This document shows, piece after piece, positions 25,001-35,023 of a stretch of 64,000 nt of DNA. A program made the position numbers and the translations under genes. The notes below the pieces were generated by a model, which worked only from the letters and a program-made list of their open reading frames with translations, was not told the DNA's origin and ran no database searches. The DNA comes from Hyphomicrobiales bacterium. GTDB lineage: Bacteria; Pseudomonadota; Alphaproteobacteria; Rhizobiales; Xanthobacteraceae. Within the stretch, counting starts at the first letter, position 1. Each line of letters begins with the position of its first letter. Location: assembly GCA_021730985.1 (NCBI GenBank), contig JAKFYI010000002.1, forward strand, positions 95,858 through 159,857. The letters run 5' to 3'.

Positions 25001-26530
25001 TCAGGCGCTCATCCGGAAGATCGAGCGTTTGTCGGCCTTAGCCCGGGCGTCGGGCTGGACCACCGGCGCCGGTTCGGCGATCGGCGGCAGCGCGGCCATA
25101 ATCCGCTCCGGCGGGAAGGTGGCGATCAACTCGGTGCCGATGCGGACCTTGGACTTCAGGGTGAAGGTGCCGCCGTGCATATCGACCAGGCTCTTGGCGA
25201 TCGGCAGGCCAAGGCCCGCTCCTTGCTCGGCGGATTTGATGGCGTTCGAGCCTTGGCCGAACGAGGACAGCACCACCGGGATCTCCTCTTCCGGGATGCC
25301 CGGCCCGGTGTCCTTGCAGCTCATGTACTGGCCGCCGGCCGCGGTCCAGCCGACCTTGAGCCAGATTTCGCCACCCGGCGGGGTGAACTTGATCGCGTTG
25401 GACAGGAGGTTGAGGCAGATCTGACGCAGCGCGCGTTCGTCGGCCCACATGCGCGGCAGATCGGCCTCGAACACGTTGTGCACGGTGATGCCGCGGTTCT
25501 GGGCGCGCAGCTTGAGCAGATGATGGCAGTCCTCGACCACGGTGGTGAGCATCACCGGCTCTTCGTTGAGCTCATAGCGGCCCGCCTCGATGCGCGACAG
25601 GTCAAGAATCTCGTTGATCAGGCCGAGCAAGTGCTGGCCGGAATCGTGGATGTCGTTGGAGTATTCCTTGTAGGCCGGAACGGAGTGCGTGCCGAAAATC
25701 TCGCCCTTCATCACCTCCGAGAAACCGAGGATGGCGTTGAGCGGCGTGCGCAATTCATGGCTCATCTGCGCGAGGAACTGCGACTTCGCGATGTTGGAGC
25801 CTTCGGCGCGCCGGCGTGCCTCGTCCGAGATCGCCTTGGATTGTTCCAACTCGCCGATCAATGCGTCCTTCTCCGCGCGCGCCACCAGCGTGGCGAGCCC
25901 CGACGAATAGAGCCGATAGGCGAGGAGGGTGAAGTAACCCTGCGCGGTGACCGCCATGACGCCGAGGATCATGTTGTGCAGATCACCCTGCAGCGCGAAA
26001 TTCAGCGCGACCGCGGCCGACACCGGGATGGTCGCGGCGAGCACAGCGATCGGCAGGCTCGATGCGAGCATGCTCGACACCGCCACCACCATCAGCATCA
26101 CGAACAGCATGAACGTGCTGGAGCCTTCGTCCTGCCCCAGCGGATGCACGAGGTTGTACATCCAGGCCAGGCCATAGAAGAGGTCGAGCACGATGAAGCG
26201 CAGCCGCCAGGCGCGTAGGTTCATCCCGTTCGGCGACTCGTTGAGAAACTGCCGGCACTTGGTGACGATCACGGCGTGGATGACCAGCACCGCCGCGGTC
26301 CACGCGCCGGCCATCACCGCGCCGCTCCACAGGCTCGACAGGAAACCCACGGTGCCGACCAGAAGCAGGATCACCAGCGACGCGGACAGCCGGTTTTCGG
26401 CGAACTGGCGGAGCAACTCGTAGTCGAACGCCGCTCGTGTCCCGGTTGTGGAGGTGAGCATATCGCGTGCTTCGCGCACGCGTTGCGCGGCCAACCGGCG
26501 GCGCTTGGCCACCGGCTTTTCGCTGGGCAT
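25001..26530 (-). CDS. Membrane sensor histidine kinase
   Basis: An HK with a polytopic N-terminal sensor: five or six hydrophobic helices in the first 220 residues, a short linker, then a HisKA domain with FLAQMSHELRTPLNAILGFSE (phosphoacceptor His near residue 258), and an HATPase_c domain with N-box NLLSNAIKFTPPGG, G1 CKDTGPGIPEE, and G2 GAGLGLPIAKSLV. The C-terminal tail of about 50 residues has no receiver domain. The H-box resembles the PleC/DivJ/PdhS group, which often act on DivK-type regulators, but there is no response regulator gene next to it. The start may be ATG 26530, used here, or GTG 26572. Confidence 0.9.
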   Translation of the reverse strand: MPSEKPVAKRRRLAAQRVREARDMLTSTTGTRAAFDYELLRQFAENRLSASLVILLLVGTVGFLSSLWSGAVMAGAWTAAVLVIHAVIVTKCRQFLNESPNGMNLRAWRLRFIVLDLFYGLAWMYNLVHPLGQDEGSSTFMLFVMLMVVAVSSMLASSLPIAVLAATIPVSAAVALNFALQGDLHNMILGVMAVTAQGYFTLLAYRLYSSGLATLVARAEKDALIGELEQSKAISDEARRRAEGSNIAKSQFLAQMSHELRTPLNAILGFSEVMKGEIFGTHSVPAYKEYSNDIHDSGQHLLGLINEILDLSRIEAGRYELNEEPVMLTTVVEDCHHLLKLRAQNRGITVHNVFEADLPRMWADERALRQICLNLLSNAIKFTPPGGEIWLKVGWTAAGGQYMSCKDTGPGIPEEEIPVVLSSFGQGSNAIKSAEQGAGLGLPIAKSLVDMHGGTFTLKSKVRIGTELIATFPPERIMAALPPIAEPAPVVQPDARAKADKRSIFRMSA

Positions 26531-26662
26531 CGGAATTTCGCGATTTTCGGATACGCTCACGGGGTACGCCACTGGACTCGAAAAATCACGTCAAACTCGC
26601 GCAAAAACCTTAAGACCTGGCTTAAACCGGCTATAAATCACATGGTTAACGGCGGATGATTC

Positions 26663-27274
26663 ATGAAGCTCTATGACGGCGGCAGGGCACCCAACCCGCG
26701 TCGTGTCCGGGTGTTTTTGGCGGAAAAGGGCATCAGCGTGCCCACCGAGCAGGTCGATCTGGGCGTGTTGGGCCAGAAGTCGGAGGCATTCACCGCCGTG
26801 AACCCTTTGCAGCGGGTCCCGGCGCTGGTGCTGGACGATGGAACGGTGATCGCCGAGTCGATCGCGATCTGCCGATATTTCGAACTGCTGCATCCAAGTC
26901 CGCCGCTGTTCGGTACAGAACCCAAGGACGTGGCGACGATCGAAATGTGGCAGCGGCGGATCGAGCTTCATCTCCTGTTTCCGGTCGCCCATGTGTTTCG
27001 CAACTCGCACCCGGCCATGAAGGACATGGAAGTGCCGCAAGTCCCCGCCTGGGCCGAGGCCAACAAGCCGCGCGTGCTGGATTTCCTTGCCACGCTTGAC
27101 GGGCATCTTAAGGACAACACCTTCGTCGCCGGCGGCCGCTACAGCGTGGCCGATATCACCGGGCTGGTGTCCATCGACTTCATGAAGCCGGCCAAGCTCG
27201 CAGTGCCCGACGCGCTGACCCATGTGCGCCGCTGGCATGCGGAATTGTCGGCACGTCCGAGCGCCAAGGCCTGA
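26663..27274 (+). CDS. Glutathione S-transferase family protein
   Basis: This 203-residue protein has an N-terminal thioredoxin-fold domain (MKLYDGGRAPNPRRVRVFLAEKG-like start, cis-Pro motif QRVPALVLDDG, ESIAICRYFE glutathione-binding segment) and an all-helical C-terminal domain ending YSVADITGLVSIDFM with the N-capping Asp. The active-site residue in PNPRRV position is not a clear Ser or Cys, so the class is uncertain. It is followed two bases later by the MBL hydrolase, so the two are co-transcribed. Confidence 0.9.
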   Translation: MKLYDGGRAPNPRRVRVFLAEKGISVPTEQVDLGVLGQKSEAFTAVNPLQRVPALVLDDGTVIAESIAICRYFELLHPSPPLFGTEPKDVATIEMWQRRIELHLLFPVAHVFRNSHPAMKDMEVPQVPAWAEANKPRVLDFLATLDGHLKDNTFVAGGRYSVADITGLVSIDFMKPAKLAVPDALTHVRRWHAELSARPSAKA

Positions 27275-27276
27275 CC

Positions 27277-28020
27277 ATGCGTCTCACTGTGATCGGTTGC
27301 GGCGATGCATTCGGCTCGGGCGGGCGGTTTCAGACCTGCTTCATGATCGAGGGCAGCACGCGGAAAATCCTGCTCGACTGCGGCGCGTCCACGCCGGTCG
27401 CGCTGAAGCTCCGCAACGTCGATTTCAACACGATCGACGGCATCGTGCTGAGCCATCTGCACGGCGATCATTTCGGCGCGTTGCCGTTCCTTCTTCTGGA
27501 GTCGCAATTTCACTTGCAGCGCACGCGCCCGCTGACGGTTGTCGGACCTCCCGGCACGCGTGAGCGCGTGACCGCGGCCATGGAGGTGTTCTTTCCTCGA
27601 TCCAGCAAAAACGTGTGGCGCTTTCCGTTCGAGGTCGGCGAAATTACGCCGGGCATACCTGACGAGGTGCTGGGCTTTTCCATCAAGACGGCGGAGGTGA
27701 TCCATCACTCGGGCGCGCCATCGACTGCAGTTCGTCTGACCGAAGGCGGCAAGACGCTTGCCTATTCCGGCGACACCGAATGGACCGACGCGCTGCTTCC
27801 CGTCGCCGACGGCGCCGACCTGTTCATCATGGAATGCTACGACTATTCGCGAAGCATGCCGGGACATACGAGCTTTGCCACCCTCAAGGACAAGCGCGCG
27901 TCGCTGAAGCCAAAGCTCATCATGGTCACCCACATGAACCCGACCATGCTGGCGCGCCAGGATGAGGCGCGGGCCGCAGGCTTTATTGTTGCCGAGGACG
28001 GCCTGGTGCTGGAGATCTAG
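27277..28020 (+). CDS. MBL-fold metallo-hydrolase
   Basis: This 247-residue protein has the metal-binding signature SH60-L-H62-G-D64-H65 and further ligands in VIHHSGAP, YSGDTEW and a C-terminal THMNP. The pattern is of the RNase Z / PhnP-like branch (short, without a beta-CASP domain). A role in hydrolysis of a phosphodiester or thioester is possible, but the substrate is not known. Its start is two bases after the GST gene, which hints at a detoxification pair. It is convergent with the isochorismatase-like gene, with only four bases between the stops. Confidence 0.88.
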   Translation: MRLTVIGCGDAFGSGGRFQTCFMIEGSTRKILLDCGASTPVALKLRNVDFNTIDGIVLSHLHGDHFGALPFLLLESQFHLQRTRPLTVVGPPGTRERVTAAMEVFFPRSSKNVWRFPFEVGEITPGIPDEVLGFSIKTAEVIHHSGAPSTAVRLTEGGKTLAYSGDTEWTDALLPVADGADLFIMECYDYSRSMPGHTSFATLKDKRASLKPKLIMVTHMNPTMLARQDEARAAGFIVAEDGLVLEI

Positions 28021-28024
28021 CGCG

Positions 28025-28795
28025 TCAGCCGAGCTGTTTGCCCGGCGGACCTGCGTTCGGTGCGCCGCTCGGCAGATCGAACTGGTTCGCCGGCAAGGTG
28101 TCGAAGAACTCAAGCACCTCGGCGGTTTTCACCACGTCGGCGTACTTGGCGTTCATGTCGCAAAGGTTGATCGCGTGGCTCGCCTGGCTGCGGTCGAAGC
28201 AGCCTTCCTCGGCGAGTGTGATGCGATAATTCAGGCTGAACGCGTCGAGCACGGTGGCCCGCACGCAGCCCGACGTGGTCGTTCCCGTCACGATCACGCT
28301 GTCGCAGCCAAGCAGCGTGAGATAGCTCGTCATGTTGGTGCCAAAGAAGCCGGACGGCTTCTGCTTGTAGATCACGATGTCCTTGGGACCGGGCGCGATC
28401 TCGCCGACGATTTCATTGCCGTCGATGTTGGTGTTGGGTCTGGTGCCGCGGTCCTCGCTGGAGCGGCTGTTTTTCCAGCTCCAGCTACCATTGTCCCAGT
28501 TGTCGGCGCGCCGCACACCGGTGGTGTAGATCACCGGAATTCCTTTTCCGCGCGCCTTTTCGATCAGCGATTTCAGGTAGGGCATCGCCACCCAGGCATC
28601 CTCGCCGCAGGAATTGCGCCAGCGCTTGATCGATTCAAGGATCGGCATCGGGCGCTCGTCGCAGAACGCATAATTCACGTCGATGATGAGCAGCGCAGGC
28701 CGCTTGCCGAAGCCCTGGCGCGCCGCGTAGCCGGAGTTGCCGAACACCGCCTTGTCGCGCTCGGTGAGGAACTTGTTCCAGATCGGCTCAGACAT
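28025..28795 (-). CDS. Isochorismatase/N-carbamoylsarcosine-amidase family hydrolase
   Basis: This 256-residue cysteine hydrolase has the catalytic triad of the family: D39 in LLIIDVNYAF, Lys near 144-146 in IYKQKPSGFFGT, and C177 in GTTTSGCVRATV, with the preceding cis-peptide. The long insertion around 95-125 (Trp/Ser/Arg rich) and the substrate loop are typical of N-carbamoylsarcosine amidases, so an amide or carbamoyl substrate is more likely than isochorismate. Specificity is inferred. It is transcribed alone. Confidence 0.87.
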   Translation of the reverse strand: MSEPIWNKFLTERDKAVFGNSGYAARQGFGKRPALLIIDVNYAFCDERPMPILESIKRWRNSCGEDAWVAMPYLKSLIEKARGKGIPVIYTTGVRRADNWDNGSWSWKNSRSSEDRGTRPNTNIDGNEIVGEIAPGPKDIVIYKQKPSGFFGTNMTSYLTLLGCDSVIVTGTTTSGCVRATVLDAFSLNYRITLAEEGCFDRSQASHAINLCDMNAKYADVVKTAEVLEFFDTLPANQFDLPSGAPNAGPPGKQLG

Positions 28796-28966
28796 GTTTT
28801 AGCTCCCTGACTTCCGCCTGTTTCGACAGATATTACCACGTTCGGAGCCTCAAAGGCAGGAAGGCTTCCTCGAAGGGAAGCGCCGGGGTGTGCGCCTCGC
28901 ATGGCGCGCTCACCGCAAAGGTGGCATTGTCGGCCAACGAATTCGTCCGACCACCGGGAGGACCTG

Positions 28967-30469
28967 ATGTCAATTCGCTCCACTCTCCTTGCCATTGCGT
29001 GTGCCGCGGCAATGACGGCGCCCGTCGCTGCCATTGCCGAGAACCGCCTCGCGCTGGTGATCGGCAATTCGGCCTACCGGACGGCCTCGGCGCTCCCCAA
29101 TCCGGCCAATGACGCAAGGGCAGTTACGGAACTGCTGCAGAGCGCCAAATTCGAGGTGACGACTGCGGCCGACCTGTCGCAAATCGACATGCGGCGCGTC
29201 ATCGTTGACTTCGCCGAAACGGTCAAGCGCAAGGGGCCGAACACCGTTGCGGTCGTCTATTACGCCGGCCACGGGGTGCAGGTTGGCGGCGAGAACTTCC
29301 TCATTCCTGTCGATGCCAACATCAAGAGCGAGGCCGAGGTTGCGTTGTACGCGATCCGGTTCGACGACCTGATGAATGCGCTGGAGGCTGCACCCACCAA
29401 GGCGCGCATCGTCATTCTTGACGCCTGCCGCAACAATCCGTTTGCCGAGATGCAGAAGACCGTCGGCCGCGGCCTTGCCATGGTCAACGCGCCGGTCGGT
29501 TCGGTGGTCGCCTATTCGACCTCGCCGGGAACAGAGGCCGAGGACGGGCGCGGCTCCAACAGCCCGTTCACCGCTGCCTTTATTGCCGCGGCGAAGCAGC
29601 CGGGCGTGCCGGTCGAGCAGACCTTCAAGGCGGTGCGGCTCGCCGTGCACAGCGAAACGGAAGGGCGCCAGACTCCGTGGGAGGTGCTGTCGCTGACCAA
29701 CAACTTCTCCTTCTTTCCGACCGGTGCCGATCCGGGCCCGGCGTCTTCATCGCCTGCGGCCGGATCGTCGATCCCGGCGGGGCCGGGACAGACTCCGGCT
29801 GCAACACGCGTATCGCTCACCGCGCCGGATGCGAAGGTCAATCCGGAGAGAGCCTCCGACAAGCCTGCGGTGCGTTCGGCATACTGGAAAAAGATGCTGC
29901 GCGGACTTTCGCCCGAGCAGGCTTACAACCTCGTGGTAAGCGAGGACGACATCGACGGCTATCGCGAGTTCCTGGTGCTCTACCCGAAGGCCCCGCAATT
30001 GGCGCGGGTTCGCGCCATCAGCGATCGCCGCCTGGAGATGGTCGCCTGGTACACCGCGGTGTCGGCGAATTCGGTCGGGGCCTACAGGTATTTCCTTGGG
30101 CGCTACGGCTCGAGCGACATGGCGGCCACCGCGCAGACCCTGATGCAGCGCGCGGCCACGCGCGCGTTGCTGGCGAGCAATGACCCGGCGGCGCTCGGCT
30201 GCAATTGCAGCGTGGTGCCGACGCGCAGGACCGACAACACCAGGCCGGCCCCGGCATCGCAGCCGACGCGCAACGCCCGGCGCGATGCGCCGGCGCGCGA
30301 GGTTATCGTGAACGAGCCTGCCGCTCCGTCAATCCCAATCGGAATCGGAATCGGTATCGGCGGCGGTGGCATGGGGATAGGCTCGCCCGGCCGCGTTTCA
30401 CCGGGCGGCGGCACGGGTGGCCGCCCGCAGGGCGGTTCTCACTCTCCGAGCGGTGGAACCCGCCGGTAA
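28967..30469 (+). CDS. Exported caspase-family (peptidase C14) protein
   Basis: This 500-residue protein has a signal peptide (1-24, cleaved near AIA-E) and a p20-like caspase domain at about 26-255 with the catalytic His102 (YYAGHG) and Cys154 (LDACRNNP). A Pro/Ala linker (270-300) follows, then a helical region (320-430) with YNLVVSEDDIDGYREFL, and a C-terminal Gly/Ile repeat (IPIGIGIGIGGGGMGIG). Related orthocaspases cut after Arg or Lys. GGAGGA precedes ATG 28967. No inhibitor or partner gene is adjacent; the target is unknown. Confidence 0.9.
   Translation: MSIRSTLLAIACAAAMTAPVAAIAENRLALVIGNSAYRTASALPNPANDARAVTELLQSAKFEVTTAADLSQIDMRRVIVDFAETVKRKGPNTVAVVYYAGHGVQVGGENFLIPVDANIKSEAEVALYAIRFDDLMNALEAAPTKARIVILDACRNNPFAEMQKTVGRGLAMVNAPVGSVVAYSTSPGTEAEDGRGSNSPFTAAFIAAAKQPGVPVEQTFKAVRLAVHSETEGRQTPWEVLSLTNNFSFFPTGADPGPASSSPAAGSSIPAGPGQTPAATRVSLTAPDAKVNPERASDKPAVRSAYWKKMLRGLSPEQAYNLVVSEDDIDGYREFLVLYPKAPQLARVRAISDRRLEMVAWYTAVSANSVGAYRYFLGRYGSSDMAATAQTLMQRAATRALLASNDPAALGCNCSVVPTRRTDNTRPAPASQPTRNARRDAPAREVIVNEPAAPSIPIGIGIGIGGGGMGIGSPGRVSPGGGTGGRPQGGSHSPSGGTRR
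30340..30363 (+). repeat. Hexanucleotide microsatellite in caspase gene
   Basis: Four near-identical ATCGG(A/T) hexamers sit in tandem inside the caspase-like gene, encoding alternating Ile-Gly. The units are multiples of three, so slippage would change the length of the Gly/Ile tail without a frameshift. Confidence 0.6.
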
Positions 30470-30480
30470 CGAGCAGGCTT

Positions 30481-31350
30481 TTACCGGTCTAGACGCGCAA
30501 TGAGGCTGGACGTATCCCAGCGGCTGCCGCCCATCTTCTGCACCTCGGCGTAGAACTGATCGACCAGCGCCGACACCGGCAGGTTGGCGCCGTTGCGCCG
30601 CGCCTCGGCGAGGCAGATCGACAGGTCTTTGCGCATCCAGTCCACCGCGAAGCCGAAGTCGAACTTGTCCGCGGCCATTGTCTTGTAGCGGTTCTCCATC
30701 TGCCAGGACTGCGCTGCGCCCTTGGAGATGGTGGCGATCAGCTTCTCGATATCGAGACCGGCTTTCTTGGCGAAGTGGACGCCCTCGGCGAGGCCCTGCA
30801 CCAGCCCGGCGATGCAGATCTGGTTGACCATCTTGGCAAGCTGGCCGGAGCCGGACGCGCCCATCAGGTTGCAGGCCCGCGCGTAGGCCGCGATCACCTT
30901 CTCGGCACGGGCGAACGGTTCCGCGTCGCCGCCGCACATGACGGTGAGCGCGCCGTTTTCAGCACCGGCCTGCCCGCCGGACACCGGCGCATCGATGAAG
31001 TCGAAGCCTCTCTTTTTCGCTTCGGCGTACAACTCGCGCGCGATCTCGGCTGAAGCCGTGGTGTGATCGACGAACACCGCGCCCTTCTTGACTCCGGCGT
31101 ATGCGCCGTTGGCGCCGAGCGCGACCTCTCGCACGTCGTTGTCGTTGCCGACGCACATCATCACGAAGTCCTGGCCTTCGGCCGCTTCCTTCGGCGTCTT
31201 GGCGGCCTTGCCGCCGAACTGGCCGGCCCACTTTTCCGCCTTGGCGTGGGTGCGGTTGTAAACGGTGACCTCGTGGCCGCCCTTGTTCTTGAGATGCCCG
31301 GCCATGGGGTAACCCATGACGCCAAGACCGAGAAACGCCACCTTCGCCAT
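30481..31350 (-). CDS. NAD(P)-dependent beta-hydroxyacid dehydrogenase (3-hydroxyisobutyrate dehydrogenase family)
   Basis: This 289-residue protein begins with the Rossmann motif VAFLGLGVMGYPMAGHL and NR (residues about 30-31, suggesting NADP preference). It has the DAPVSGGQAGAENG substrate loop and catalytic Lys in GSGQLAKMVNQICIAG, which identify the 3-hydroxyisobutyrate / tartronate semialdehyde reductase / GLYR family. Start MAKVAF is chosen over an upstream frame extension. It is convergent with the caspase gene and divergent from mrp. The substrate within the family is not predictable. Confidence 0.92.
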   Translation of the reverse strand: MAKVAFLGLGVMGYPMAGHLKNKGGHEVTVYNRTHAKAEKWAGQFGGKAAKTPKEAAEGQDFVMMCVGNDNDVREVALGANGAYAGVKKGAVFVDHTTASAEIARELYAEAKKRGFDFIDAPVSGGQAGAENGALTVMCGGDAEPFARAEKVIAAYARACNLMGASGSGQLAKMVNQICIAGLVQGLAEGVHFAKKAGLDIEKLIATISKGAAQSWQMENRYKTMAADKFDFGFAVDWMRKDLSICLAEARRNGANLPVSALVDQFYAEVQKMGGSRWDTSSLIARLDR

Positions 31351-31474
31351 CGTGTCCTCCCTGTGCGCGGTTGCACGATCAATAACTTGCAAGCCCCGCG
31401 TTGACCAGACCGCCGCCGTCACTATGGTGTCACGCGCTGCGCATGCGAGCGGCGAGAGCCTGGGGTTTCAAATA

Positions 31475-32623
31475 ATGTCCGTGACCAAAGAGCAGGTGCT
31501 GGATGCGCTCGGCAAGGTTGCCGCGCCGGACGGCACGCCGCTGCCCAAGACGGGGACGCTGTCCGAGATCGTCGCGGGCGACAAGATATTCTTCTCTCTC
31601 ACGGTGGACGCCGCGGTGGTGCAGGCCTGGGAGCCGGTGCGCAAGCGCGCGGAGGAGGCGGTCAAGGCAATCCCCGGCGTTCAATCGGCGATGGTGGCGC
31701 TGACCGCCGAACGCAAGGGCGGCGCAGGTGCTGCCGCACCCCGGCCGCAGCAAGGCGCGCCGGCGCATTCGCACGCACCGGCGGCCGGCGCTGCGCCGCG
31801 CGGCCAGCCGACGCAGCAGGGCGTGCCGGGGGTCACATCGATCATCGCCGTGGCATCCGGCAAAGGCGGCGTTGGCAAATCGACCACGGCCATCAACCTT
31901 GCGCTCGGCCTGCGCGATCTCGGCATGAAAGTCGGCGTGCTCGATGCGGATATCTACGGTCCGTCGCTGCCGAAGCTGCTCGCGATCCGGGAGCGCCCAC
32001 AGACCGTCGGCGGCACCCGTCTCAAGCCGATCGAGCGGCACGGGCTCACCGTGATGTCGATCGGCTTCCTGATCGAGGAAGAGACGCCGATGATCTGGCG
32101 CGGCCCGATGGTGATGTCGGCGCTGACGCAGATGCTTCGCGAGGTCGAGTGGGGCACGCTCGACATCATGGTCGTCGACATGCCGCCCGGCACAGGCGAT
32201 GCGCAGCTCACCATGGCGCAGCAGGTGCCGCTCAAGGGTGCTGTGATCGTTTCAACGCCGCAGGACCTTGCGCTGATCGACGCACGCCGCGGCATCGCCA
32301 TGTTCAAGCGCGTCAACGTGCCGGTGCTCGGCATCGTCGAGAACATGAGCACCTTCATCTGCCCGAAGTGCGGCGAGCGCACCGACATCTTCGGTCATGG
32401 CGGCGCGCGCAAGGAGGCCGAACGACTGGGCGTTCCATTCCTGGGCGAGGTGCCGCTCGATATGATGATCCGCGAGACGTCGGACTCGGGCCTGCCCATT
32501 GTGGCGACACAGCCGGACGGTCCCCATGCGGCGGCGTACCGCGCCATTGCCCAACGGGTGCGCGACCAGTTGGGCAGCGCAGGGGCGGCTAAACCGGCGC
32601 CCAAAATCGTTATCGAGTCCTGA
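31475..32623 (+). CDS. apbC: Mrp/NBP35 family Fe-S cluster carrier ATPase
   Basis: This 382-residue protein has an N-terminal MIP18-like (DUF59) domain (1-80), a Pro/Ala/His linker (85-117), and a ParA-like ATPase domain with the deviant Walker A G129-K-G-G-V-G-K-S-T137, DADIYGPS, and the CxxC cluster-bridging pair C296-x2-C299 (FICPKCG). These proteins dimerise around a [4Fe-4S] cluster and deliver it to apo-proteins. Its start ATG 31475 lies 124 bases from the divergent dehydrogenase. Confidence 0.93.
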   Translation: MSVTKEQVLDALGKVAAPDGTPLPKTGTLSEIVAGDKIFFSLTVDAAVVQAWEPVRKRAEEAVKAIPGVQSAMVALTAERKGGAGAAAPRPQQGAPAHSHAPAAGAAPRGQPTQQGVPGVTSIIAVASGKGGVGKSTTAINLALGLRDLGMKVGVLDADIYGPSLPKLLAIRERPQTVGGTRLKPIERHGLTVMSIGFLIEEETPMIWRGPMVMSALTQMLREVEWGTLDIMVVDMPPGTGDAQLTMAQQVPLKGAVIVSTPQDLALIDARRGIAMFKRVNVPVLGIVENMSTFICPKCGERTDIFGHGGARKEAERLGVPFLGEVPLDMMIRETSDSGLPIVATQPDGPHAAAYRAIAQRVRDQLGSAGAAKPAPKIVIES

Positions 32624-33793
<1,170 letters not shown>

Positions 33794-33882
33794 CTCGGTA
33801 CTCGCTCGGAACCTTGGGAATGCCCGCGAAACGGGACACCACACGCAAGGCCTCAGGAGAGGCCGCTTACGGAGGAACAGCC

Positions 33883-34971
33883 ATGAAGCGTCGTCAATTC
33901 TTGAAGACAGCGGGGGTGGGCGTTGCCGCATCGGCGGTGGCCGCGCCGGCAATCGCCCAATCCATGCCGGAGGTCAAATGGCGCCTGACGTCCAGCTTTC
34001 CCAAATCGCTCGATACGCTGTGGGGCGCGTCCGAGACGTTCGCGAAATATTGCTCGGAAGCGACCGACGGCAAGTTTCAAGTGCAGACCTTTGCGGCAGG
34101 CGAGATCGTGCCTGCGCTGCAGGCGCTCGACGCGGTGTCGGCCGGCACCGTCGAGATGTGCCACACCGCGACCTATTACTTCGTCGGCAAGGATCCGACC
34201 TGGGCGCTGTTCTGCTCGGTGCCGTTCGGCATGAACACACGTCAGCAAAATGCCTGGTTCTACGACGGCGACGGCATGAAGCTGATGAATGAATTCGCCA
34301 GGAAGTCGAACGTCTACGCGCTGGTCGGCGGCAACACCGGCGCGCAGATGGGCGGCTGGTTCCGCAAGGAGATCAACAGCGTCGCCGATCTGAACGGCCT
34401 GAAGTTCCGGATCGCCGGACTTGCGGGCCGCACGCTGCAGAAGCTTGGGGTGGTGCCGCAGCAGATAGCCGGCGGTGAAATCTATCCGGCGCTTGAAAAG
34501 GGCACGATCGACGCGGCCGAGTGGGTCGGTCCTTACGATGACGAAAAGCTCGGCTTTCAGAAGGTGGCCCGCTTCTACTATTACCCGGGCTGGTGGGAAG
34601 GCGGCACGCCGCAGCACTTCCTGATCAACAGCGCGAAGTGGGCGGAATTGCCCAAGGCGTATCAAGCCGTGGCCACGGCCGCCGCCGGATTGGCGAATGT
34701 GGAGGAGACCGCACGCTACGACGCACGCAACCCGCAAGCGATCAAGCGATTGGTTGCCGGCGGCGCGCAGCTCAAACCGTTTCCGGTGCCTGTCATGGAG
34801 GCTTGCTTCAAGGCCGCCAACGAGATGTTCGCGGAAATCAACGGCACCAATGCGGAGTTCAAGAAAGTCTACGACAACATGGTCGCTTTCAGGAACGACG
34901 AATACCTGTGGTGGCAGGTGGCAGAATACACCTACGACACGTTCATGATCCGCTCGCGGTCACGCGGTTGA
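33883..34971 (+). CDS. dctP: TRAP transporter solute-binding protein DctP, copy 2
   Basis: A paralogue of identical length (362 aa) with the same Tat-type signal, [13 protein letters not shown] start, [35 protein letters not shown] core and [20 protein letters not shown] end. Differences concentrate in the N-terminal lobe (about 30-140) and in the final lobe, so ligand preference may differ. GGAGGAAC precedes the ATG. A small hairpin (GGCCTCAGGAGAGGCC, 33850-33865) precedes it. The pair looks like a duplication serving one permease. Confidence 0.93.
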   Translation: MKRRQFLKTAGVGVAASAVAAPAIAQSMPEVKWRLTSSFPKSLDTLWGASETFAKYCSEATDGKFQVQTFAAGEIVPALQALDAVSAGTVEMCHTATYYFVGKDPTWALFCSVPFGMNTRQQNAWFYDGDGMKLMNEFARKSNVYALVGGNTGAQMGGWFRKEINSVADLNGLKFRIAGLAGRTLQKLGVVPQQIAGGEIYPALEKGTIDAAEWVGPYDDEKLGFQKVARFYYYPGWWEGGTPQHFLINSAKWAELPKAYQAVATAAAGLANVEETARYDARNPQAIKRLVAGGAQLKPFPVPVMEACFKAANEMFAEINGTNAEFKKVYDNMVAFRNDEYLWWQVAEYTYDTFMIRSRSRG

Positions 34972-34987
34972 TCTCGCGTCATGAACG

Positions 34988-35020
34988 AAACCCCGGAGCT
35001 CAGCTCCGGGGTTTTTCTTT
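34988..35020. terminator. Bidirectional terminator between TRAP receptor and permease genes
   Basis: Stem AAACCCCGGAG / CTCCGGGGTTT with a small loop, followed by TTTTTCTTTT on the plus strand and preceded by AAAC on the other. It lies 17 bases after the second dctP and a few bases before the end of the convergent dctM, so it can stop transcription from both sides. Confidence 0.88.
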
Positions 35021-35023
35021 TGG

